From assembly GCA_000969725.1 (NCBI GenBank), contig JXSR01S041650.1: a DNA stretch of 21,330 bases; one strand, given 5' to 3'. Numbering within the stretch: the first letter of the stretch is position 1; each line of letters opens with the position of its first letter. Source of the stretch: Ophiothrix spiculata (taxonomy: Eukaryota; Echinodermata; Ophiuroidea; Amphilepidida; Ophiotrichidae). The notes beneath the pieces were generated by a model, which made no database searches, was not told the origin of the DNA, and saw only the letters and a program-made list of their open reading frames with translations. Below are positions 1 through 8,986 of this stretch, in pieces. Position numbers and translations under genes: made by a program.

Positions 1-195
1 TCATCTGACCTTTTCCTGGGGGTCAAAGGTCAAAAGAAAGGTCAGATTTTTTACTTTGTCCGATTTCAAAGTTTAAGGTGTCAAATTGTTCGTCTTGGAC
101 TAGCGATCAAAAGTGTCAATAGTGACCCCATCATCCGACCATTTCCCACGGGTCAAAGGTCAAAAGAAAGGTCAAATTTTCAACTTTGTCCAGTT
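1..195. repeat. Tandem repeat, about 130-bp period, with DR1-like hexamers
   Basis: The segment at 1-66 recurs at 130-195 with about 80-85% identity, including the shared run gggtcaaaggtcaaaagaaa. Each copy has GGGTCA and AGGTCA separated by one base, plus a third AGGTCA. The array is cut by the left edge, so its full size is unknown. Confidence 0.75.
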
Positions 196-293
196 TACAA
201 AAACCTTTTAAAGATTTATTTGAGGTCACGAAGAGGTTCTTGTCTCCACTTCACCTTCAAAAAACAAAATAACAAAACCACGTAACTTCCCTC

Positions 294-312
294 GTGCCCT
301 TTTGAAGGGCAC
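294..312. repeat. Perfect 8-bp stem hairpin
   Basis: GTGCCCTT, loop TTG, AAGGGCAC. It lies just after the 130-bp repeat and is followed by acagcgcttctagt. It may be the 3' hairpin of a retroelement, but no other evidence was seen. Confidence 0.5.
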
Positions 313-654
313 AGCGCTTCTAGTTTATACTGTTTTCTGTGATGTTACAATCTATGCCAGGGTAAATATATCTCTGTTCCCAGGGTGAGTGAGATAAACT
401 TTAGTAACCTGTAGATGGAATAAAATATTCACACTGATATTCATACCAGGGTGGTTGGTGTACTCCAAAATTTTTGGTAGGTATGTGCCGCCTGCGATAT
501 CCAACACTGGGTCTTCCAGAACTGATTTTTGGTCAAAAATAGAGTCTATGGAACTGATTTTTTCCCGAATTGAGGTTTCAGGAACTTTTTTTTACATAAA
601 ACTATGATTATTGGAGCTGAAAATTGCTCAAAATTAGGTTGGAAACTTTATAAA

Positions 655-946
655 ACACCCCCCCAAATTTGACAATGTACAAAAAAGTCCACAAAAATTC
701 CCTGAATACCCGCCAAAAGAGGACCTAAAGCACCAAAACATGTAAATGGAAGGCCGTTTTACCAAAATACTAAACAAAATGCATGAAAAACTACTAAAAA
801 CCTTTTTTTTTTTCCTTTTGCTTGTCACTTTGTCAAAACCACTAAAATTAATTTTGGGTCGACCAAAACGAAACATTTTCCTCCAAAAGGTCCACTTTTT
901 GAAAATCCGCACCCCCCTTGAAAAAATCCTGGCTACGGGCCTGTTC
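655..946. mobile_element. Possible non-autonomous element ending ggctacgggcctg
   Basis: The right part carries ccccccttgaaaaaatcctg then ggctacgggcctg, a type of terminus frequent in marine invertebrate repeats, as I recall. The left part is C-rich (cacccccccc). The 175- and 79-codon open frames that overlap it on opposite strands are low-complexity and show no protein family. The left boundary is uncertain. Confidence 0.4.
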
Positions 947-1204
947 TTAGGGAGTGGAAGAGCAGGTTTGAAAAGGGGGTCTTGAGGGCAGCACATATCC
1001 ATACCTTCCATCATTGTAAGTGACCCCTCCCTCATGTATTGATAATTCAATCTACTGAAAACTTTAGTAAATCTATAAGTTCTGTTAGCCAGACAATTTA
1101 AACAGTATTGAGAAAAGAAATTGGTGTTTCCGTAAAGTACAAAAATATATGAGTAAATCAAATCGGATCAGATACTGTGAAACTTTCAGCCTCCTTTGAT
1201 TAAG

Positions 1205-1610
1205 ACTAAGGCCGGGGTCAGACGAACGACGAGGTTGCATTTACTACAATAAATTTTGCTGTCGTAATACGTCTGACCCGTATTTATTAAAAATCCGGTC
1301 TTTGTCACGTTTAAAAAAAATGAACGACAACAATTTCCGTCATTGAGATAGATTTATTTTAATAAAGTTGAAAGTAATGCGGTAAAAACACCTTATGATC
1401 GTGGTTGTAATCATAATGCGAAAACTCCATCAAACTTTTATATGACAATCTCGTAATTGGTTTGGTCCTTGTTTGGTCGGAATGTAATGCGACAAAATTG
1501 CAATAAATAATTGCAAAAAGTATGTCTGACCGCATGTCGTAATTAATTACGAAAATTAAAATTAATGCAGTGAATATGACCTTGTTATTCATCTGACCCT
1601 CTGTCTTAGT
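1205..1610. mobile_element. 406-bp foldback MITE-like element
   Basis: The ends are imperfect inverted repeats over about 75 bp. The left starts actaaggccggggtcagacg. The reverse complement of the right end starts actaagacagagggtcagat. The interior repeats the gtctgac and cgtaat themes on both arms. The open frame at 1592-1359 lies within it and is not a gene. No transposase was found. Confidence 0.7.
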
Positions 1611-2606
1611 AAAACAAATTTTGTTTTTTTAATACTTCTGCATAGTTACTAGTATGTAAAGGTGTAGCAATCATTTCACTCATTTTACTTGCTTTGAAAT
1701 TTTGTTTGAGTCAAGGAATTGCTTAATATTGCTTTAAAATACTTTTGATTTAGATTTCCAAAGTAAAAGGTTACAAAATAGTATCGCCTTAGCAGGGTTT
1801 ACAACAGCTTAATATGCACATAGCAATGAGCTTACTTAAATTACCTCCAATGACGAATTCAAAAGTTGTATTATTCGTCGAGGGGCAAGAAAAATCTCAT
1901 GTAATTTTAAAGGTCAAATACAAAACCTCATATGTGCGATATTGGTCCCATGGACAAATCATTATATTGTACGGTGTTTGGTTAAATAAAGTTGGTGCAA
2001 ATGATGAGGTGATGTTTAAAGAAGTATGTCAGATCTATTTAAGTCTTTTGGGATACTTTTCAAAATATCGCCACACATTTTGTTTTGTCAGTATTACTAG
2101 AAATGCATATATGATGAGGTTTTGCTCTTAGAGTTCAAATGCACATATGAAGTTGTTCATGCACTCTTCATCATACATTCCCTTGTATTCTACTTACATT
2201 CCTCATGGTATGTGCAAAAGGTCTGAGATGGAAGATGTTGACCAATGCAAGTTGAGAAAACATCATAACCTTTATTTTCATTTTCATTTTCAATAACCTG
2301 AAATTTATTCTGATTTTAATTCCCAATTTTGAAGATGAAAAAAATTACAATTTGGTAACTCAATTTCCTGATTATTTGATATGAAACTTTTAGACTTAAA
2401 CCTTCAACTCTGCCTTATTTCACCTCCATGGGCAAAAGTTACGTATATTTACCTGATGCCTGCATGTACATACATGTACTCAATCTTCAAGCATATATTA
2501 CCACTGTTCAAACAAGATTTTAAATTACAGTGTGAAGCTTTGTGACATTTTGATATGACCAGTTTCAATTATCTTGCAATATTTTTGCCAAAATCAAAAT
2601 GAATAA
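1611..2606. other. No recognised gene
   Basis: AT-rich sequence. It contains one plus-strand open frame of 105 codons (1814-2131) that starts MHIAMSLLKLPP and shows no family, signal peptide or repeat that I recognise. Codon use is not distinctive; I treat it as non-coding. Confidence 0.4.
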
Positions 2607-2860
2607 TATGTGATGACTCACCCCGAAAAGGGGGATTTTGCGACATAAAACTTTTCAAGATACAGGTGAAAATAGGCAGCAAAAAATAGGGAAAATAATA
2701 AGCATTTCCAGCAGATTTTCTGTTGTAAAATTTGATCGCCTTGATCAATTTCAACAAGGTGTCATTTTAAAGCTTAGAAAAGGCTGCAACAGATGAAATG
2801 AAAAAAATCAAAATTGATATCATCTTCAAAGTCCCCCCTTTTGGGGTGAGCCATCACATA
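2607..2860. mobile_element. MITE with about 28-bp TIRs and TA target duplication
   Basis: The left terminus tgtgatgactcaccccgaaa mirrors the right terminus ttttggggtgagccatcaca. TA lies outside both ends (2607-2608, 2859-2860), as expected for Tc1/mariner-type cut-and-paste. It is internally AT-rich with no coding frame. Superfamily is inferred from the TA. Confidence 0.8.
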
Positions 2861-3457
2861 TGTTTTGCTTGTTAGTATTTTGCATAACAGTACTAGGTAA
2901 GTTTACAAGCAAAGAAAGTTGTTAATGCTTCCAGTAACACGTGTGTAACAGTCTTGTTGATCAAGACAATTCCCAACATCCCAACTGTATACATCAAAAG
3001 AGTGGTATATGTACCAAATCAGTACCACGGTAGTGTCTATTAGGTTTGTTGCCAGGACATTTGAGCAGGGTTTTTGAGGCTAAAATAAGAAAGCAATTAA
3101 GCAAGGGGTAATGGTTTTGAATTGGAGTACCATTATTTCTGACATCTTAAGTACAGTTTTCTTTCTCTATTTTATAAAAGAGAAAGAATGTACAAAATTA
3201 TCAGTGGTGGATGTGAGAGGCATGCACATATCCACTTATCTCTGTTGGCATTTTTGAAAAAAGAAGTGAATGGCAGTCTGAGGATATGATTTCATGTAGG
3301 AGTATTTTGCATTGATAATGACTAGATTAGCCAACCTTTCTCTTGAATGAAGATAAAAGGGGATGAGTCGTATGCCATAAATTAAGAGTTACATTTACAA
3401 TATTCCGTTGTTCATTGTTTTAAAAATTCAAAAAATTGTTTTTGAAATAAGATAACC

Positions 3458-3633
3458 TACCCTGGACAAAATCGAGTACAAAAATAGTACAACTTTCCTA
3501 AGATGCACATTTGGAACATCATTTAAGTACAATTTGAGTACATTTATAGTACACAAATTTGTACTAAAATTGTGTTCCAAATGTGCACCTTAGGAATGTT
3601 GTACTATTTTTGTACTCGATTTTGTCCAGGGTA
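3458..3633. mobile_element. 176-bp near-perfect palindromic MITE
   Basis: The left end taccctggacaaaatcgagt is exactly complementary to the right end actcgattttgtccagggta. Pairing continues almost to the centre (near 3545), with arms of about 80 bp. The outer TA may be a target-site duplication. The DNA or RNA would form one long hairpin. A partial match to the terminus (ccctggacaaaata) is seen at 7795-7808. Confidence 0.85.
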
Positions 3634-5174
3634 TAATAAGAGTTAAGATTGAACTGTACATTTTTAACTATAGATTGTTGTGAAATATCAAATTCATGTT
3701 AATACTAATTTTGTTTATTCATTGTTAATTTATGATTGAAATGAATTTAATAACAAGTTAATTAGAAAAATTGACAGCCATTATGAATAGTCATTACTTA
3801 TTTTGTGATATAATGCTTATGCATGTGACTGCAAGCAAATATCTTTTTATTTTTATTGCGCTGCCTATGCTTGCTTTTTTTAATAGAGGTAGAAGTGAAA
3901 CCGATTACCGTGTATACATCTAAAATGTGCCATTTGTAACAATGCAAAGTTGCAAATTAAAAATAGGATTATACAGCATGATTGTATTTACAAAATCAGC
4001 AACCATCAGTCGCTTTTGCTCAATAAACAGTAATGAATTTCACTCAAGTATAAGTAGTTAACAATAAATATAAAACTTTGTTATCATTGGACTAATTTCA
4101 TATTTGTTACATCACAAAAAGAACCATGGGTATGAGCAGGCATTGTAAGAATATCGGGAGGAGTTTGTTTGTATAGATTGTGCAATAGAGAATATGGATA
4201 TATTTATCAACTTTCTGTAGGTCTTAGTGCCCATAAGGCTGTTGTCTACATATGACGTAAAATTTAGGTCATGTATGGTAAAATGCAAATGTTTTACTAT
4301 CAATACATTTTTGGACCCTTTTTATTATCATATTCAGAATAAATTTGTCAAGTGTTTCATGAGAAACAGTAAATTTGTGCTTATTCTACCAAGAAAAAAC
4401 TCGATTTGGTCCAAATATTATGGCCAGTTGATAACTATTTAGTATTTTTCAAGTTGTTTATAAAATTTAATTTATTATGAAGAATATTTAGGATTTAATT
4501 AGATAATATCAAATATTTAACTTAATTCATATTTGTGACAGCCAATAAAGTTGATATCTTTATAAACAATATTGTGTAACTTAATTAAAGAAAACACAAG
4601 TTTCGAAAATGCTTTTAGGTTCAGAAATTCACATAAAGTAATAAAAATATATTGTCACACCAAGGTCTGTATATAAATAGTTCAAGTGTATACATGATCA
4701 CATGTATATGGTCACGTATAGGGGTGTATTTGGTTATGTATACATTTGAGCCAGTTTAGTAATGCACACTGGTCTAAATTTTTTTGTTGCAAATAGCTGA
4801 TTTTGATAAAAGTATTTTTTTTTTTTAGAAACATACTTACAGGATATTGTTTTATTAATGTGACTATATTAAAATCAGAAGAGAGCAGGGGGTTTTAGGA
4901 AAGTACAAGACTATTCAATTGCATATTCTTGTCACTCTTAGCAAACTTCTTATCCTCCCCTTGGTGACAACAACCACATCGTAACGATGTGTATGAAAAT
5001 ATTTTGCCCAAGAAGTGCATTTAAATTTTATTGGAGGTTTGTGGTACATGTATATGTCCACATTTCACATTTCCAATGACTTTGTTTCCTATCTGGTTGT
5101 GAATTGTAGAATTGTCACACATTAGTTGCAAAGTCTGTATAGATTACAGATTGGGATTTGAAGGTTTTTTTGAT
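3634..5174. other. No recognised gene; AT-rich, possible 3' UTR
   Basis: There are no open frames above about 70 codons and no clear inverted repeats. The two small overlapping frames at 4112-4442 are on opposite strands and unrecognisable. If the poly(A) site at 5175 is real, part of this is 3' UTR. Confidence 0.4.
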
Positions 5175-5220
5175 AATAAAATGCATTTTGTAGAAAAAAA
5201 TTGTGTGTTCTTTTGTTTGC
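5175..5220 (+). terminator. Candidate plus-strand polyadenylation site
   Basis: AATAAA at 5175-5180 is followed about 20 bp later by ttgtgtgttcttttgtttgc, the usual spacing of a GU/U-rich downstream element. The 1.5 kb upstream is AT-rich and without coding frames, compatible with a 3' UTR of a plus-strand gene whose coding exons I cannot find in the window. Confidence 0.35.
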
Positions 5221-6769
5221 TTTTCATAAATCCCACACTTGACATATTTTTAAATCTTCAGTAATATTACATCAGAAATACTTTTGTCTTTTTCGTGTTT
5301 TGTAAACATTTATTACACAAGTAATACTCCACTTCTTAAGACAAATTACAGCTAATAACATAAATACAAAAAGGAAAAACTTACAATCAGGGTTCATAAT
5401 AAGCTTGGTCGAAGGGTCTGTTTACATACAAGTACTAAACCAAACGATGTGGAGAGAATGTAAGATTTATCTGGATTTAAAGATGAACATAAGTTATTTA
5501 ACCATTTCACACATTCAATATCATCCTGTATGTTAAATATTGATTAAAACTTGATAGGGCTGTTCATTGTTTCAAATATACGATCTACACATCATTTTGT
5601 ATGAACTTTTACTGCCACTGTTTTTAAGATACGGGAGACCATTTACATCAAAAGAGAATCCAGCCCCACATTAAACAGAGACAGGGGACGGGAACTTTCC
5701 AAAGTCTATGATTCTCTACTACTAGAAACACCTTAACAAGGCAATAACGCAAAAGTCATGCGCCAACCAGGGAAGGTCAAAGTCAGGGACTGGACAGGTT
5801 TCAAAAATAAATAATGAGAAAAGCAAATTTACCTAGATAAAGTAATACACTAATTATCACGTTATTAACGATAGTCATAATAATTCATACGGAGGAATAT
5901 TGATATTAAACATTTGTCTAACACATGTATGAAGTACAAGTTCTGACAAAAACAGATTAATGAGAACAAGCAGATTTAAAAATAAATTCTTGACCAAAAA
6001 GTCTATTAAAAAAACTCGGGAATTTTCCACTCATTGTCACCAAGTCTAAAATTCAAATGCAGCTCGAAAATTACATTGTTTACTTCCAAAATATAACTAA
6101 ATTATCCCAAGAGTTTATCTGAATTTTACAGCTACTAAACGGTAGATTGGACATGTAAAAAGGCTCAAATTAATTATTTTTTAAAACCATTACATGAATC
6201 GGGTAGTTGAAAAGTATTTCTGCTTTCGCCATTGGCCAACTATTAACACGTGCCGCTCGGTGAAAACCACGCGATCTCATATTATTTCTCGCATCTAATT
6301 AACCTATGTACGTGTGACAAGTGACCTGCCATTGAACTTGTGTATAACGTATGTACGGCCGGCCCGCTACTTATCGCTCACAACCAACATGAATCATGTC
6401 AAAGTTACCATTTTTTTTTGAAAAAATTAATTAATATACTTCCATATAAATGTACAACCATTTAGTCGGCTGTAGGATTCCCAAGGCTCTTGAGTACACA
6501 TATGTATATTCAGATGTCGAAAAGGAGAATTCTCCGAGGTGAAAATGTGATATTTATGAGTGAAAATGTTCAGGTTTTTTCCGAAAAACTTTTAGTCCAA
6601 AAATCTCTCTTTTTTCGCTTATATGATAAAATTCATAACTTCTACTTTATATTATGTGTTAGATATGAGTTTTATATTGACATTCATGAATTTAATCAAT
6701 TACAACTCTTCTTTGTTTTCACAAAAATAGTGATTTATTGTGAGTAGTGAGCGGGTTCTTTGCACTAAA
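5221..6769. other. No recognised gene
   Basis: Non-coding on both strands. The minus strand has AATAAA near 5311 without further support. 6230-6400 is somewhat richer in CpG (ggccggcccgc, a CCAAT-like cattggcc) and could belong to the promoter region at 6770 or to a minus-strand start. The 85-codon frame at 6490-6747 is unrecognised. Confidence 0.35.
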
Positions 6770-6957
6770 ATCAGCGGGAAGAAGAATTGAATTTCCCGGC
6801 TTGGCACGTGACTATTACGTTTTTGCCTATTTAAGAAACACCTAATAGGACGCCATCTATGTCCAGTAGTAGAGGATTCAGCAGCAGTCATCATCCAGCC
6901 AACACCCACTGAGGACGAAGAAGGATTTCTCTGAAAATATTACGGAATATTAAATGG
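6770..6957 (+). promoter_or_regulatory. Candidate promoter and first exon, start codon at the splice donor
   Basis: A cacgtg E-box (6806), a ttacgt motif and a TATA-like ctatttaag (about 6828) precede a stretch with an agggacgccatc-like YY1 site (ggacgccatct, near 6850). About 110 bp later comes aaatg|gtgagt (6954-6963), an ATG exactly at a good 5' splice site. This layout occurs in genes whose first intron follows the start codon. A small upstream frame begins at the ATG of tatgtcc (6859) and stops at 6912. No second exon was identified on the plus strand, so the gene is not named. It could be chance. Confidence 0.35.
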
Positions 6958-7021
6958 TGAGTGTCGTGGATATGTACTAACTTTATTTTGATGTCTGTAG
7001 ACCTAACAAGTTTGTACAAAA

Positions 7022-7275
7022 TGTGACCTGCTCTGTCGAAACCCGGACAAAGTCGCACAAATCCCTTTTTCAAATTTTACCAAATTTAAAATTGCAAAAT
7101 TATAAGCTTTCCAATGATATATCACACTCCAGGATCGCTCATTGTTTTGTGTGTCAAAAAGTGATATTTAGGTTGAAAAATCCTTTGTTTTCTATTGATT
7201 TGTAACAAGTTTATTGGGCTATATCTCTTTAAGTGTTCTGGCAACTTTGTCCGGGTTATGTGGGAGCAAGTCACA
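7022..7275. mobile_element. 254-bp inverted-repeat element
   Basis: tgtgacctgctctgtcgaaa followed by cccggacaaagtcgc at the left matches, inverted, gcaactttgtccgggttatg then tgggagcaagtcaca at the right, over about 38 bp with a few mismatches. There is no coding potential; the 60-codon plus-strand frame inside is not recognisable. Confidence 0.7.
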
Positions 7276-7372
7276 AATGGTCAAAAAATTGTCAGTACCC
7301 ATTTGAGGAATTAACTGGTTGTTGTCAGTAACCCTTTTGAGGAATTCATAACTGGTTATGAGGTCATCGCAA

Positions 7373-7653
7373 CCTTATGCTGCTTTCATACTCGTGTAGT
7401 TTTGCAACTTTGTCGCTGCATGACGTATATTTTTTGCAAAAACTTGCCGCTTTTGGTTGTCATAGCGGCAAAGCTACATGTCGCTGGGGTAATCGATATC
7501 GGCAAAATTTTGTGGCACGAAAAGAATTTTTGAGTTGAAATGAATTCAACTTTCAGAGCGACATGGAGCGGCAAATCTGAAAAGCTACAAAAGGGTGAAA
7601 GGAAACAAGCGACAGAGCTGCAAAGCGACAATAAGTATGAAAGCAGCATAAGG
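7373..7653. mobile_element. 281-bp inverted-repeat element
   Basis: The left terminus ccttatgctgctttcatact pairs perfectly with the right terminus agtatgaaagcagcataagg. Similarity continues inward (tttgcaactttgtcgc against gcgacagagctgcaaa, loosely). The overlapping open frames on both strands (7386-7649, 7540-7755) are by-products of the symmetric sequence. Confidence 0.75.
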
Positions 7654-8010
7654 CTTAGGCTTATTCATAAATCAATATTACATTCCTATCCTGGTTTACA
7701 TGTATTTCCAAGAAGTAGCTCTAAACATTATTCACAAAAAGATATTCTGGGTTAATAGTTATTTGAACTCTGGTTGCAATACACTATTCAAAACCCTGGA
7801 CAAAATAAATACATTCCTGCTACAACTGTACTTGCTTTTTGATGTTGACTGAATGAATGCCTTGACAATAAATATGCAGTACAATAAAATCATTTCTACC
7901 AGGCCTGGTAATTTTTTCATTCTTTTTGCTTTTTTTTTGTGGCTGACAAACAATTTCAAATCTACTTTTAAGTTCTGTTAATATGTTGCTCCCTACTTGT
8001 CCACAAAATC

Positions 8011-8073
8011 GAGGGTCTGGTGCCATATTTCCATGAGGCTGTTAGGAGGAATGGAATATGGCACCAGATCCTC
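8011..8073. repeat. Inverted repeat with 24-bp arms
   Basis: gagggtctggtgccatattt and aatatggcaccagatcctc pair across a short spacer (about 16 bp), with two or three mismatches. It may be a small foldback or the core of an element spanning about 7795-8110. No gene is seen nearby. Confidence 0.6.
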
Positions 8074-8205
8074 AATATTTGCCATATTTCATGAGAACAA
8101 GCAGAAGGCAACAAGAATTCTATAATCTCTGTAAACCTACTGTTAAAAACAACAGTTCAAGCCTAAAGCACATTGTTCTGCATTTTGCATTCGGTTGGAT
8201 ATGCA

Positions 8206-8211
8206 TTTATT
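8206..8211 (-). promoter_or_regulatory. Possible poly(A) signal of SMARCB1
   Basis: The minus strand reads AATAAA here, the first canonical signal I find after the stop codon at 8947, about 740 nt downstream. A 3' UTR ending here would contain the inverted-repeat element at 8316-8589. Use is inferred; no transcript evidence is available. Confidence 0.3.
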
Positions 8212-8315
8212 GAAGTGAGCGTGTAAGCCCATATCAAAACCACTCTGTAAACAGTCTTTCTATTCAGTGTCCCCTCGAAAGTTTTAAAGCTTAACTTTCA
8301 AGCGTGTTGATGGAT

Positions 8316-8589
8316 ACCCTGGTCACATAACCTTGCAGCGAGGTTACAATGTGTTTACGGGGTCAATTCAGCAGAAGCCGATCGGACACCGGTCGGTGTC
8401 TGTAAGCCGCAGAGACGCTGTAAGCATGCCGCAAGATTTTAATTCCGAGTCAAAACCCTGCGGCTTGTATACGATGTCTTCAATCATGGTCACATAACCA
8501 CCGGCGTCCGACCGGGCATCGCAAGCATTCACCGGTGTCATACCGATGTCATACCGGCATTGCGGGGTTGCGACTTAAGTGACCAGGGT
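8316..8589. mobile_element. 274-bp element, GC-richer, TIR accctggtcac
   Basis: accctggtcac at the left mirrors gtgaccagggt at the right. ggtcacataacc occurs again inside near 8486, and the interior is rich in CCGG and CGG steps, unlike the AT-rich surroundings. It lies between the SMARCB1 stop and the possible poly(A) signal. No coding frame. Confidence 0.65.
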
Positions 8590-8946
8590 GAAAACCTTTT
8601 CACTTTAAGGTGTCTTATGCACCAAGGTTAAAATGATGCGATCCTGATTTAACTATTCTGTAACTGTGTGACTTGACGATCGATTTGAATGGTTTGAAGC
8701 TCACACATAGTATGATTTGGCCCTGCCCAGAATGAAAAGGTTTTTTTCAGAGCACTATAGCTATATATATAGCACACACGACTGTCTGCTTCCTGAAGCT
8801 AGTGTTCATGAGTTTCTCGCAGGCTATCAGTGTAGGTTAACACAAGTTCAAATGTTGAGCAAGTTGGGTACGTTCTATGATTAGTGACATGGCAAAGCAT
8901 CTTCATGATTTGGATTGATACAAAAGAGTTGACTTCTATTTCAGGA
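8590..8946 (-). other. SMARCB1 3' UTR / 3' flank
   Basis: This is non-coding sequence directly after the SMARCB1 stop codon, with no recognisable gene on either strand. It holds a 14-bp palindrome gctatatatatagc at 8760-8773. Its assignment as 3' UTR rests only on position. Confidence 0.5.
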
Positions 8947-8986
8947 CTACCAGTTTGGTGCCGTGTTAGCCAAACGACGCATACGT
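8947..8986 (-). CDS. SMARCB1: SMARCB1 last coding exon (basic C-terminal tail)
   Basis: This 40-nt micro-exon follows acceptor tttacttgcag, in the right phase to complete a split Arg codon. It encodes [12 protein letters not shown] and ends in TAG at 8949-8947. Its length is the same as the human last coding segment. The only change in the tail is Asn for the penultimate Ala (APNW instead of APAW). It holds the arginines of the acidic-patch-binding helix. Confidence 0.93.

Noticed and set aside
634-1161. 175-codon minus-strand open frame
   Set aside because: It crosses a repeat-like block, is rich in F, S and K runs from homopolymer tracts, and resembles no family.
1814-2131. 105-codon plus-strand open frame as a gene
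   Set aside because: No recognisable domain, no splice context and no support beyond length; AT-rich DNA gives such frames by chance.
7386-7755. Overlapping frames on both strands as small genes
   Set aside because: They lie in or across the inverted-repeat element 7373-7653, whose symmetry opens frames on both strands.
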